Assembly: GCF_042610375.1 (NCBI RefSeq) | Contig: NZ_JBGJZL010000009.1 | Coordinates: forward strand, 62,001 to 126,000 | Source: CTSoil-075 sp042610375 | GTDB lineage: Bacteria > Bacillota > Negativicutes > DSM-13327 | Direction of reading: 5' to 3' | DNA length: 64,000 nt | The notes under the pieces: generated by a model | What the model saw: the letters and a program-made list of their open reading frames with translations, nothing else | Databases searched by the model: none | Told to the model about the DNA's origin: nothing | Shown here: in pieces, positions 55,292 to 63,767 of the stretch | How positions within the stretch are numbered: the first letter of the stretch is position 1 | Layout of the letters: each line of letters starts with the position of its first letter | Position numbers and translations under genes: made by a program

Positions 55292-55890
55292 GGAATAAAA
55301 ACCCCCCCTTCAAATGAAAATAAATTCTTAGTATAACTATGATTCCAACATTTGTCAAATCTATGTCTAACTAATGCCCTTGCATTACTGTCAATAATCT
55401 CTACAATTGCATTTGTAGATAATCTTTGATGATGATGACCGATAGATGCTCCCACCATAAAAACACGCTCATCTACAAATAAATATCTATCATGGAATGG
55501 ATCACTATTATCACCGCCATCTATACTCTTGTCATAATATTTTACATTAATATGAAAATTCCAGTCCCTCGATGCTATACGGGACCTTGATATTAGTTCT
55601 TGCTCTTTTCGACTTCTTGAACCAAAGCATGTAAGTCCTTTTACAGATACATCTTGGGGAATATTGATAAAAAAATCAATGTCTTGAGGATTTATATAAG
55701 GATCCCATATCAATATTTCTCTTTGGGCATTAGAAATTAAAAATTTATATGCTTCAGGTGGATTCGTTGTCTCTTCCCATCGATCATAATACCAGATACC
55801 TGGTGCCAATATGCATCGAAACTGTCTTAATGGCTGTCCTGCTTGGGGCGTTATAACCCCTGGAGTAAAAACTGTAGATCCGGACATCAT
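55288..55890 (-). CDS. Small PLD-like protein, second gene of the operon
   Basis: 200 aa. A C-terminal half-barrel of phospholipase D type: EILIWDPYINPQDIDFF, then PFHDRYLFVDERVFMVGASIG with His and Asp spaced as in an HxKxxxxD motif but with the lysine replaced. One such motif normally needs a partner, so it may dimerise or pair with the product of the preceding gene. The start is TAATG, overlapping the previous stop, with AGGAGG before it; an adjacent second ATG is also possible. Confidence 0.75.
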   Translation of the reverse strand: MMSGSTVFTPGVITPQAGQPLRQFRCILAPGIWYYDRWEETTNPPEAYKFLISNAQREILIWDPYINPQDIDFFINIPQDVSVKGLTCFGSRSRKEQELISRSRIASRDWNFHINVKYYDKSIDGGDNSDPFHDRYLFVDERVFMVGASIGHHHQRLSTNAIVEIIDSNARALVRHRFDKCWNHSYTKNLFSFEGGVFIP

Positions 55891-57524
55891 TACCTCCTAC
55901 TTAGCCACTGACCCAAATCAATAGATATTTCATCATCTTGCCACCATTTCTCAGCTTCACCGATAATAACCCTTGGATCAGGAACTCTGAATAATGTTGT
56001 AGCTCTAGAACCAAATTCGTTAAGAGAGCTTCCTAAAATGTAAACCTCGTTATCCACAATAAGAAAACGATCATGTACCGGACTTTTCTTTCTACCTTTT
56101 AGTACTCTACACTTTAAACGTAATGTTTTATCCTGTTTCATCAATTGCTCAATTGTACTATTCAGCATTCCGCCATAAGTAACTGGTTCTACTTGCACTT
56201 CAAGTTGTTCATTTGAAGGATCATTATCTATTTCTTCATCACCATCTTCGTTATACTTTTTTGATAAAAAGGCCGCCGAACTTATTAATCTTATTTCAAA
56301 TTTCGAATTGCTGACAAAAAGGCTAAATTTAATAACATCAGGTCCAGATAAATAAGGATCTACTATCATACATCGTTCTGAAGCCTTGCTAATTATTTCC
56401 CTCAATATCTGTCGTGCATTTTCTACTGAATCATTGGTCTTGCCTGGAAAGTAAATAAATTCCCTTTGCATTTTTAATGCATCCATAACACGGTGTTTTT
56501 CTTTTTCTGTCAAAAGTATAGTCGGCGTTTTTATATCCAAGCTATCTCCAACTATGCTATGAACTTCATCCGTAATAACGTCAACTTTATGTATCATTTC
56601 CATGCCGTCTTTTTGATTTATCTCATGAATTTCACGCTTACCACCAATTATCCCCATGCTCAAATTTATACTTTTGATAAAATGACCTGACATATCTTCG
56701 ATCAATTCTTTTTGTTTAGAAAACATGCGTGTTCTAAACTCACAAGGCTCGTAAGGAATATTAATGATTCCTTTATTTTTTTTAATAAGTTCCCGAATAA
56801 CAAAACCTTTTCCAGATGGACGTTCTTCTGAAATTTCTATTTCCCCATCAATGAGACTTTGTCCTTGGCGTTCATAGATTTCATACACAATTTTTTGTCG
56901 ATCTCGACTCAACCGTTCCTCAAACTTTCTTATGTATGGATTTGGGCAACTTAAAATAACAGCTCCAAAAAATTCTGAAAAATTCAATAAATCTATCCCT
57001 AATGTTTCTTTAATGAACTCACTAATTTTTATTTGATCATTTTCAGAAAACATCTTTAAAGTTTCTGCATTAGCATCAATTCTTGCACGCACTCTACTTG
57101 ACACACTTCTACGAGGTAAAACATGCCCAAAAGGAGTTTCTGGGCATAAATTAGGGGGTACCAATATAAAATGGTTTTCACTCGGTTCAACAGTCATTGA
57201 ATTTACTGACTGTAGAGCAATTGTCTTATTGTTGATTTTTATATTTCGACCACTTATAGATTCTTTTCCAAAAAAGGCTATAGCATCCTCTATATTTACA
57301 ACAAACCTAGCTGCATATATTGAAAAAACTGAATTGACCTGAATACGCCGCATTGGTAGCTTATTACCATCACGTCCGACATCCTCTATTTTACTGGATA
57401 GTTCTTGCTCCGCTGGAATAAGCTCAACAACTGAAAATATATTAACATGTTGATCATCCACTTTATTATGACTCCATATAACTGTAATTTCTGCCGAATA
57501 ATACAAACCATAGTCTACTGACAA
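55890..57524 (-). CDS. PLD-like domain protein of unknown family, first gene of the operon
   Basis: About 544 aa. The N-terminal 340 residues are unrecognised (FILVPPNLCPETPFGHVLPRRSVSSRVRARID, GAVILSCPNPYIRKFEERL). The C-terminal third is PLD-like: CMIVDPYLSGPDVIKFSLF and SPVHDRFLIVDNEVYILGSSLNEFG, with the HxKxxxxD lysine again replaced (HDRFLIVD). The best ribosome site, GGAGGTG, lies 10 nt before a TTG at 57524; the longer ATG frame (57554) lacks one, so I use the TTG. It heads a tightly overlapping three-gene operon on the minus strand. Confidence 0.72.
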   Translation of the reverse strand: MSVDYGLYYSAEITVIWSHNKVDDQHVNIFSVVELIPAEQELSSKIEDVGRDGNKLPMRRIQVNSVFSIYAARFVVNIEDAIAFFGKESISGRNIKINNKTIALQSVNSMTVEPSENHFILVPPNLCPETPFGHVLPRRSVSSRVRARIDANAETLKMFSENDQIKISEFIKETLGIDLLNFSEFFGAVILSCPNPYIRKFEERLSRDRQKIVYEIYERQGQSLIDGEIEISEERPSGKGFVIRELIKKNKGIINIPYEPCEFRTRMFSKQKELIEDMSGHFIKSINLSMGIIGGKREIHEINQKDGMEMIHKVDVITDEVHSIVGDSLDIKTPTILLTEKEKHRVMDALKMQREFIYFPGKTNDSVENARQILREIISKASERCMIVDPYLSGPDVIKFSLFVSNSKFEIRLISSAAFLSKKYNEDGDEEIDNDPSNEQLEVQVEPVTYGGMLNSTIEQLMKQDKTLRLKCRVLKGRKKSPVHDRFLIVDNEVYILGSSLNEFGSRATTLFRVPDPRVIIGEAEKWWQDDEISIDLGQWLSRR

Positions 57525-57714
57525 AACTTTTACACCTCCAATAGTTACATACAAACAATCAATATATTTATTTATTGCCTTATACTTTTACATTTTTTCT
57601 ATTATCGCAAATAAAAACATAATAAGCGCTCCATTTCTTTTAAAATACCACTACCAACTTTACTTTTTTTGTAAATTTCCTATAACACGTCTATCTCTTA
57701 AACTAATTATACCT

Positions 57715-58800
57715 TCATTTCTTAATATAATAGAAAAAACTCTCAAAGTTTTTTTCTATTATATTAACTATTTTAACTATAGAAGGATTCGAAAATGTTA
57801 TATTTTCATCTTCCAAATCTAAAAAAAGATTATGTTCCAAATCATATTTTTGTATAGAGTGATAATATTCTCTGAAATCTAAATTTTTAACTTTTTCCTT
57901 GTCAAAAGTTCTATATATAACATGAGCTATAGCACATTTGAAAATCATATCTTTTATTTCTTTATTATCTCCAAAATTAACCGACAAACTAAGTATGTAT
58001 GTATAAGCTACATCAAATCTTATGTAAGGTATTAACTGATATTCAGCACACATGAGAATTGTATCGAATGCCTGTCTCATATTAGCGTATATACTGAACC
58101 AAAAGACTTCTGCATCAGATGCGGTCGGTGGCAGAGGTAGGGCATTCGTCTTTTTGTAATTATTAAACCTTGTCTCCAGATCAAGAGTATTGTCATCATC
58201 TGAAGAGAAAATCAAACTTTTATCTACGCCTGGACATAATCCATTCTTAATATCTTCAATGGTATTAAAATATTTCTGGTAATGTTCAAAATCAATTTTT
58301 TCTTTAAAAAGACTAAGAAAAGCTTTGATTCCTGCATCATGGACCATCTGGGCATCAACCTCTGACAAAAGCCTAATTGGTAAAATGTAAATAATATCTG
58401 CTGCTTCATTAAGAATTTTAATGTTATCATTAATAGTCGCAATAATTTGCTCCCGGATTTTTTTATCGAAAGAAGCATTTTTTGTTTTTCCTATGAGTGC
58501 TGCATATTTATAAATTGGATCATCCCAAAAATGATATTTACCTAAGGTTACAAATGGGTAATGCTCAAAATCCGCCATATCTAAAATAGTTGCACCAGTG
58601 AAAACATATGCTTGGTAAGAATCACATAAATTTTTCAGAATGCAATGTACTAGCTTTTTGTTTCGATGCCAAAACACATTTATCTCATCAATAACAGCAG
58701 CTGAGCCGTCTTTAAAAATATTTTCAGATGCACTTATAAGAATTTCTTTATACGCTAATTGCAATTCTTTTAGCTCATCTTTTAGGAGATCGTTCCCCAT
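57715..58800 (-). CDS. Helical protein of unknown function
   Basis: 361 aa from ATG 58800 (MGNDLLKDELKELQLAYKE), 9 nt after AGGAG; an ATG at 58809 touches that site. Mostly helical and AT-rich in codons, with no catalytic motif seen. A segment FWFSIYANMRQAFDTILMCAEYQLIPYIRFDVAYTYILSL recalls helical bundles of unknown role. It overlaps the upstream gene by 26 nt, so the two are a translationally coupled pair. Confidence 0.72.
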   Translation of the reverse strand: MGNDLLKDELKELQLAYKEILISASENIFKDGSAAVIDEINVFWHRNKKLVHCILKNLCDSYQAYVFTGATILDMADFEHYPFVTLGKYHFWDDPIYKYAALIGKTKNASFDKKIREQIIATINDNIKILNEAADIIYILPIRLLSEVDAQMVHDAGIKAFLSLFKEKIDFEHYQKYFNTIEDIKNGLCPGVDKSLIFSSDDDNTLDLETRFNNYKKTNALPLPPTASDAEVFWFSIYANMRQAFDTILMCAEYQLIPYIRFDVAYTYILSLSVNFGDNKEIKDMIFKCAIAHVIYRTFDKEKVKNLDFREYYHSIQKYDLEHNLFLDLEDENITFSNPSIVKIVNIIEKNFESFFYYIKK

Positions 58801-60247
58801 CTCTTTCATCTCCTATCGCCAAGTGTGCGGAAAGTCCGTAAACATCTTGTATTATTGATAATGTTTTATTCATCACTGCAACACAATCATTCCAAACACT
58901 TTTTAATTTCTGCTTATCATCCAGATCTGGGATACAATGATATTGATGTGCTGGACAATTGCATTTTATCAATGAACTTTCCCTAATTGCGCCCCACAAG
59001 CCATGTTCAAAAGCGGAATCATAGTCATAATAAAACGCAAAAAGTTCTTTTTCACCAACACTTATAGCCTTTGCCCTAACATTTTGTCTATCAAAATATG
59101 AGGTGTCCATGTCAATAAAATCTTTGTTCTTATATTCGCCTACTAAAATATCTAAATAATCATAAAGCACATGACTATCAGATAAAACCTTTCCGGATTC
59201 CCTGAATCTTTCAACAATTAATTTGTACTGCCCAATTCCATAATATTGGTATTCCGACCAAATATCATCATGTGATGATTCATTTTGAAGTAAATATTTC
59301 ATCATGATATAGTCTTCAATTAGAACTCTAACAATACTTCTTCCAGAAATAGTATTATATAGTTCGTGTTCAACTACTTCCAAAATCCTTTTGTATGAAT
59401 ATGTTGCAATTCCTAAAAGAACCAACATTTTATTATCAATAGGTCTGGCTGAGACTAATAAATCAGAATAATATTGAAGTATGGTTTTTACGTGATGCAT
59501 ATACTTTTCCGTATCAGGTGCATCTTCTTCAAGATTAACATAAAACAATTCACAATCACTCATCCTGCTAACTCCCTCCCAAAAAACATTTAAATAATTC
59601 TCGTCATACGTATCACTTTCTATGAGTGCCATTTCCATAGAACGTATTGTTGGACGTATCATTCTCATTTTTTCATCATCATGCGATAACTTTGGATATT
59701 CTAATACTAAACCTATAATTTCTTTTTGCATCTGTAATTTGCCAGAAAGTAAATCACAATAAATTACTATAAACCTTACATCTGTCGAAAGATGAGATTG
59801 ATGATTACTTGCTTCTGCCATTATTGTGTTAATTTTAAGAATCCTTTTATCTACAGATAATTGTGGCGAATAAAATTTTAATGCAAAATCAGGAAAACGA
59901 GAGTACGTAAAAATCACTGTTAAAGGGGCTAAAACACAAACATCAATTATATTTAAAATATACTTATATAATTCTTTTTGAGTTTCTTGATCAAGTTCCA
60001 ATATCCTAGAAAACTTAGGAGTAAAAAAGTCTGGCGCTAACTCGCGGAGTTTGTTTATTATAATGCAACATTTCTCAAGCCCAATTTTCTTCCCATAATG
60101 ATCTATAATTAAAGCCAACCATAAATATTCTGGCTGTCTTCCATGATACCAAGAATTCTCCTTTCCTACCTCGCTCATGAACTCATTCCAAGGCGTTATG
60201 AATTTTCCTTTCTTGAACTTGTGATCAGATAGTTTACTATGTGTCAT
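58775..60247 (-). CDS. Unknown protein, C-terminus resembling DUF5677
   Basis: 490 aa, helical. The N-terminus has WNEFMSEVGKENSWYHGRQPEYLWLALIIDHYGKK. The C-terminal half with SGRSIVRVLIEDYIMMKYLL and YYDYDSAFEHGLWGAIRESSLIKCNCPAHQYHCIPD resembles DUF5677 proteins, often found in accessory and defence regions (from memory, not checked). GAGGGTAGG precedes the ATG. First gene of a two-gene unit. The 297-bp gap 60248-60544 upstream shows no gene. Confidence 0.7.
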   Translation of the reverse strand: MTHSKLSDHKFKKGKFITPWNEFMSEVGKENSWYHGRQPEYLWLALIIDHYGKKIGLEKCCIIINKLRELAPDFFTPKFSRILELDQETQKELYKYILNIIDVCVLAPLTVIFTYSRFPDFALKFYSPQLSVDKRILKINTIMAEASNHQSHLSTDVRFIVIYCDLLSGKLQMQKEIIGLVLEYPKLSHDDEKMRMIRPTIRSMEMALIESDTYDENYLNVFWEGVSRMSDCELFYVNLEEDAPDTEKYMHHVKTILQYYSDLLVSARPIDNKMLVLLGIATYSYKRILEVVEHELYNTISGRSIVRVLIEDYIMMKYLLQNESSHDDIWSEYQYYGIGQYKLIVERFRESGKVLSDSHVLYDYLDILVGEYKNKDFIDMDTSYFDRQNVRAKAISVGEKELFAFYYDYDSAFEHGLWGAIRESSLIKCNCPAHQYHCIPDLDDKQKLKSVWNDCVAVMNKTLSIIQDVYGLSAHLAIGDERDGERSPKR

Positions 60248-60544
60248 AAAACCTACCCTCTTCTTCTATTTTTAATAAAATTCTTTTTGTTAATTTTAGA
60301 GCTAACGTTTCAAAAGTAAAAATGATCCTTCATTCGTCTAATTATTGACTTTCAATACTTTTAACTTACTTCTATATCACCTATATTTACCATAAATTAA
60401 AGAATCCCTGCCAATTTTCTACAAAAATTTTACAGGAATTCTTTTTTATTATAACTACTATGCTTAGCTCTGGATAATCTTAAACCAAAATTAGCTTTTG
60501 AAAAATAGAACCAGTGTAGGTTTCCTTAAATATCCTTTTATTCA

Positions 60545-60829
60545 CTAATCCCCTCCAAAAAGTTTCTCCGCCTCCCCCATCGTAGCCTTATAAAAATCCA
60601 CAACAAAATCTTGGTTATCATATTGCTCGGCAGCAATCAATAATTCTAGTTTTGAAATTACGTACGCTGTGCGTTTCAGATAGTTTAAATCCGCATTAAT
60701 ACTTGCGTAAAATTCCATCTTTGCCGTATCCAAAGTCATAGTCAGAGCTGCATCTAAAATATATTGTGATAAGGTTTTATGGTTAAGTTCTGCTAGCCGT
60801 TGCAGTTGATTCTTTTCAGCTGGCGTCAC
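60545..60829 (-). pseudogene. Ribbon-helix-helix protein (DUF1778/MobC-like), probably 5'-truncated
   Basis: 94 codons from a GTG: TPAEKNQLQRLAELNHKTLSQYILDAAL is the ribbon-helix-helix pattern of plasmid mobilisation MobC and DUF1778 antitoxins. Homology-like sequence (KTEKIQFW, the expected beta strand) continues upstream in frame with no ATG, GTG or TTG until a TGA near 60872, and no ribosome site precedes the GTG. So the true N-terminus seems lost. No partner toxin or relaxase lies next to it. Confidence 0.6.
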
Positions 60830-60895
60830 CCAAAACTGTATTTTTTCAGTTTTGCTTTGAGCTATATATCCTCAGAAATTTCTTTATACATATGT

Positions 60896-60945
60896 AAAAG
60901 GCATCTGAAATTCCAGTCAATGCAACTGGTTCTCAAATGCCTTTT
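60896..60945. terminator. Terminator hairpin, CATCTGA family
   Basis: AAAAGGCATCTGA...TCAAATGCCTTTT with inner CCAGT/ACTGG. It follows the AlbA_2-type gene on the minus strand and abuts the broken 5' end of the ribbon-helix-helix gene. Confidence 0.85.
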
Positions 60946-60954
60946 GCAATATCT

Positions 60955-62259
60955 CTATTTTTCATCCTGTGCAACCTGCACATATTTTGTTTTTTTACCG
61001 CTACCAACTGCTTTTAATGCTTTCTTGTCGACTAATTGTTTTAATAACCTACCAGCCATCGTTTGTGAAATGGATAATACATTTTCAACATCTTTTCTTA
61101 TTATGGCATCTTTATGTTCTAAAATCTCCAATATGACTTTTTCATTATCGCTAAATACCATTTTTTGTGAGCGCATATTTCTATTTGGCAGAACGATTTT
61201 AAATGCATTATCCGATGATTCTATCTGTGGTTTGTCCTTGCTATCCTTATAGCTATCTATCATTTTTTGTATGCCAGTTCCATACGCTTCAATTAGTTTC
61301 AACCGATAAAATACTGCTGCTAATTTTTCATTACGACACTGGGATACACCAAATAAAATATCATTCATCGTAATCCCTTTCACTAAACCGCCAAGGGATA
61401 TAAATTCAATTCTATCATCAAATATACTGATAAGCGTACTGCCACTAAAGGAGTATTCCCTATGAACAAGAGCATTCAAAAGAGCTTCCCGCAAAGCCTC
61501 TTCCGGATAATCCCGGTAATCGATGCGATGTAACTTTGAGAATTCAGCTCTTGTTTTATTATACAAATCAATATAATTGTAAGCTTCATTCATTTGTCTT
61601 AAAATAGAACCGCTAAATTCCCGTCTATCTTTAAATACTGATTTTGTTGTACCTTCAAAAGAAGCCGCCTTAATTGTATGTACACACTGATCTGACAATA
61701 ACAACCCTAAATTTGTATAGATATGTTCCGTGTTAACCAATCCTAGCGTCATCATCTGATTTTCACCAAATGCAATCGTTCTATTCTTAAATTCATCAAT
61801 TGTCGATCCAAATGTCAAGTCCTGATTTAGCGAACGCATATCTTCAAAAGTATCACCATCCGTTTCCTTTATCATGAGCCGGATAGCACTCTCAGATGCC
61901 GGAACAGAGGAGGAACCTTGCCTTACATATACTCCTTCAGGGCGTAGTCCTTTTTTAGCGATATAATACGGACAATGCATACCTTTTTGTACTGTGATCT
62001 TTACAACATCTTTTCCATCCATTATTTCATTAGAATACCTAACAAACATTGTAACATCGGGTTTAATGGAGTCTCTAATCATATTAGAAACTTGCAGAGA
62101 CGTTTCATCGCTATTACTTATACCAACGATTTTACCATCATCGGCTATACCTATATATAAAATACCACCCTCGCTATTAGCAAAAGCTACAATTTCTTTT
62201 TTAATATCCTCAACTACAATTTCTTTGAATTCAACCATGGGTCCTTCTAAAACTGCCAT
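60955..62259 (-). CDS. AlbA_2 (Schlafen-type) domain transcriptional regulator with GHKL-like and winged-helix parts
   Basis: 434 aa of the COG2865 type. The N-terminal AlbA_2 domain has VEFKE, KEIVAFANSEGGILYIGIADDG and VYVRQGSSSVPAS. The middle part includes RIDYRDYPEEALREALLNALVHREYSFSGSTLISIFDDRIEF, FISLGGLVKGI and the GHKL-like YGTGIQKM. The C-terminal winged helix is SISQTMAGRLLKQLVDKKALKAVGSGKKTKY. These proteins are putative DNA-binding regulators. I use ATG 62259, which follows GAGGAGG; the longer frame begins inside that site. A four-box inverted repeat lies just upstream, suggesting autoregulation. Confidence 0.85.
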   Translation of the reverse strand: MAVLEGPMVEFKEIVVEDIKKEIVAFANSEGGILYIGIADDGKIVGISNSDETSLQVSNMIRDSIKPDVTMFVRYSNEIMDGKDVVKITVQKGMHCPYYIAKKGLRPEGVYVRQGSSSVPASESAIRLMIKETDGDTFEDMRSLNQDLTFGSTIDEFKNRTIAFGENQMMTLGLVNTEHIYTNLGLLLSDQCVHTIKAASFEGTTKSVFKDRREFSGSILRQMNEAYNYIDLYNKTRAEFSKLHRIDYRDYPEEALREALLNALVHREYSFSGSTLISIFDDRIEFISLGGLVKGITMNDILFGVSQCRNEKLAAVFYRLKLIEAYGTGIQKMIDSYKDSKDKPQIESSDNAFKIVLPNRNMRSQKMVFSDNEKVILEILEHKDAIIRKDVENVLSISQTMAGRLLKQLVDKKALKAVGSGKKTKYVQVAQDEK

Positions 62260-62299
62260 TTGAACCCTCCTCATTTTATTGCTAGTATTATTCTATCAC

Positions 62300-62346
62300 A
62301 TTCTAACACTTTCTAACCACTAACTTTGTTAGAATAGTGTTAGAAT
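62300..62346. promoter_or_regulatory. Four-box TTCTAAC operator upstream of the AlbA_2 gene
   Basis: ATTCTAACACTTTCTAAC (62300-62317) is mirrored by GTTAGAATAGTGTTAGAAT (62328-62346). Each arm holds two TTCTAAC boxes about 10 bp apart, giving four boxes in two inverted pairs 41-87 nt before the start codon. Likely bound by the AlbA_2/wHTH product itself (inference). Confidence 0.6.
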
Positions 62347-62443
62347 TTATTTTCTACACGATTTTAACTGGTCAATCCTATGTTGCTATTCACAATATCG
62401 TATCACACATTATAAAATTGTTAAGAAATTGCCTAACTCATAG

Positions 62444-62493
62444 AAAAAGACATCTGAAAATCCAGTGTTCAACTGGCTCTCAGATGCCTTTTT
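62444..62493 (-). terminator. Terminator of cotJABC, CATCTGA family
   Basis: AAAAAGACATCTGA...TCAGATGCCTTTTT with an inner CCAGT/ACTGG stem. It lies directly after the complete cotJC. The same hairpin plus 3' end of cotJC recurs at copy 2. Confidence 0.85.
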
Positions 62494-62499
62494 CATTCT

Positions 62500-63093
62500 C
62501 TACTCCTTCATTTCACATCCACACCACATATTGCTCTTACTCATATGTTCTTGCACCGTATTGAGCATTTCGCCAAAGCGCTGAAAATGTACGACTTCAC
62601 GTTGCCACAAAAAGCGTAATGTATCTTTTACACATGGATCATCAGTCAACTGAATCAGATGCTCATACGTTACCCGTGCTTTTTGCTCTGCTGCCATATC
62701 TTCTGTTAAATCCGCAATCGGGTCTCCAAGACAGGCAATATAGGACGCGCACCAAGGTACGCCATTGGCATCTGTCCAAAATAGACCATGATTATGCTGA
62801 GCATATTGTCCGCCCCAGCCAGCTTCTTCATAGTCTTTAGGCGTAGCTCCATCCACTAATTTATAGACCATGGCTGCTATCATTTCCATGTGAGCGAGTT
62901 CTTCTGTGCCGATATCTGTTAATAGCGCTTTAGCTTGCCCCGTAGGCATGGAGTACCGTTGATTCAAATAGCGAAGAGATGCTCCGAGTTCCCCATCTGG
63001 GCCACCGTATTGGGTAATCACTAACTTCGCAAACTTTAGATCAGGATAGCTGACCATAACAGGATGTTGCAATGCTTTTTCATATATCCACAT
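62500..63093 (-). CDS. cotJC: Spore coat protein CotJC (manganese catalase family)
   Basis: 197 aa from ATG 63093 (MWIYEKALQHPVMVSYPDLKFAKLVITQYGGPDGEL), 9 nt after GGAGG; a GTG 6 nt upstream is too close. Ferritin-like manganese-catalase fold with ligand motifs GTEELAHMEM and WQREVVHFQRF. Part of the inner spore coat; related proteins decompose hydrogen peroxide. Last gene of cotJABC. Two truncated copies lie at 50324 and 48619. Confidence 0.95.
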   Translation of the reverse strand: MWIYEKALQHPVMVSYPDLKFAKLVITQYGGPDGELGASLRYLNQRYSMPTGQAKALLTDIGTEELAHMEMIAAMVYKLVDGATPKDYEEAGWGGQYAQHNHGLFWTDANGVPWCASYIACLGDPIADLTEDMAAEQKARVTYEHLIQLTDDPCVKDTLRFLWQREVVHFQRFGEMLNTVQEHMSKSNMWCGCEMKE

Positions 63094-63109
63094 TTTCACA
63101 TGCCTCCAT

Positions 63110-63367
63110 CTATAATTGCCATGGCCATGGTTCTTCTACCCATTGCCACGTCTCTTTTGCATATCCACCCATACCAAAATTCAAAAGGGGTCCGAATTCG
63201 CTTACATAAGCTTGCTTATATTTTTGCAACATTTCAACTGCACAATTAAAATCATTGAGGGCATCTTCATCACAAACATGTGTATCTAAATATAAATTAA
63301 GCTCTAATGCAACAAATTGCATCTCCTGCACTTTTATGAGCATATCCATTTGTTGGTCACATTTCAT
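63110..63367 (-). CDS. cotJB: Spore coat protein CotJB
   Basis: 85 aa from ATG 63367 (MKCDQQMDMLIKVQEMQFVALELNLYLDTHVCDEDAL) behind GGAGGTG. The helical body and the NFGMGGYAKETWQWVEEPWPW tail are typical of CotJB, which assembles with CotJC. It lies 16 nt before cotJC and 18 nt after cotJA. Confidence 0.93.
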   Translation of the reverse strand: MKCDQQMDMLIKVQEMQFVALELNLYLDTHVCDEDALNDFNCAVEMLQKYKQAYVSEFGPLLNFGMGGYAKETWQWVEEPWPWQL

Positions 63368-63385
63368 TCTTTTCACCTCCTATAT

Positions 63386-63577
63386 TCATCTTGGTGGCAT
63401 ATAAACTCCATATAATTCAGGGAATAAGGTTCCCTTCATCAGTGCTTCTTGTGGACTAAATGCCGCATCATAATACTGCCACGGAACATAAGCATGAGCT
63501 AATTGCATAGGGCTACCATCAATATCTCCTTGTGGCATCCACATTTGTTTTTGGGTTTTACCTAGCTTGTTTTTCAC
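63386..63577 (-). CDS. cotJA: Spore coat protein CotJA
   Basis: 63 aa beginning at GTG 63577, 8 nt after GAGGAGG. The proline/aromatic-rich LAHAYVPWQYYDAAFSPQEALMKGTLFPELYGVYMPP is the CotJA signature. First gene of the coat operon, expected to be expressed in the mother cell during sporulation. Confidence 0.92.
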   Translation of the reverse strand: MKNKLGKTQKQMWMPQGDIDGSPMQLAHAYVPWQYYDAAFSPQEALMKGTLFPELYGVYMPPR

Positions 63578-63608
63578 GGTTTCATCCTCCTCTCACTTGA
63601 CTTAATCT

Positions 63609-63637
63609 ATTTTATGTAATGATTATTATCTATGTTA
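63609..63637 (-). promoter_or_regulatory. Weak sigma-E-like promoter of cotJABC
   Basis: Minus strand: TAACATA, 14 nt, then CATAAAAT, 32 nt before the cotJA GTG. The -10 fits the CATACAMT type in 6 of 8 positions; the -35 is poor. Suggested mainly because cotJ of Bacillus is a sigma-E operon. Confidence 0.3.
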
Positions 63638-63767
63638 CTTTCTACAAAAAAAATCCAATTAGTAAATTACTCAATAATCTGAGTATTGATATCGTTTTTT
63701 GCAGGATTTTATCAATTCATAGGAGAAAATACCAATAATAAAACGATTGCTTTTGGGGGGGATTAAA

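Noticed and set aside
55288..57524. Reading the PLD-like proteins as active phospholipases or cardiolipin synthases
   Set aside because: The HxKxxxxD lysine is replaced in both, there are no membrane segments, and neighbours are not lipid genes.
48565..62493. Recurrent hairpins and repeats considered as a CRISPR array or integron attC array
   Set aside because: They are widely and irregularly spaced, each follows a gene like a terminator, and no cas or integrase gene is present.
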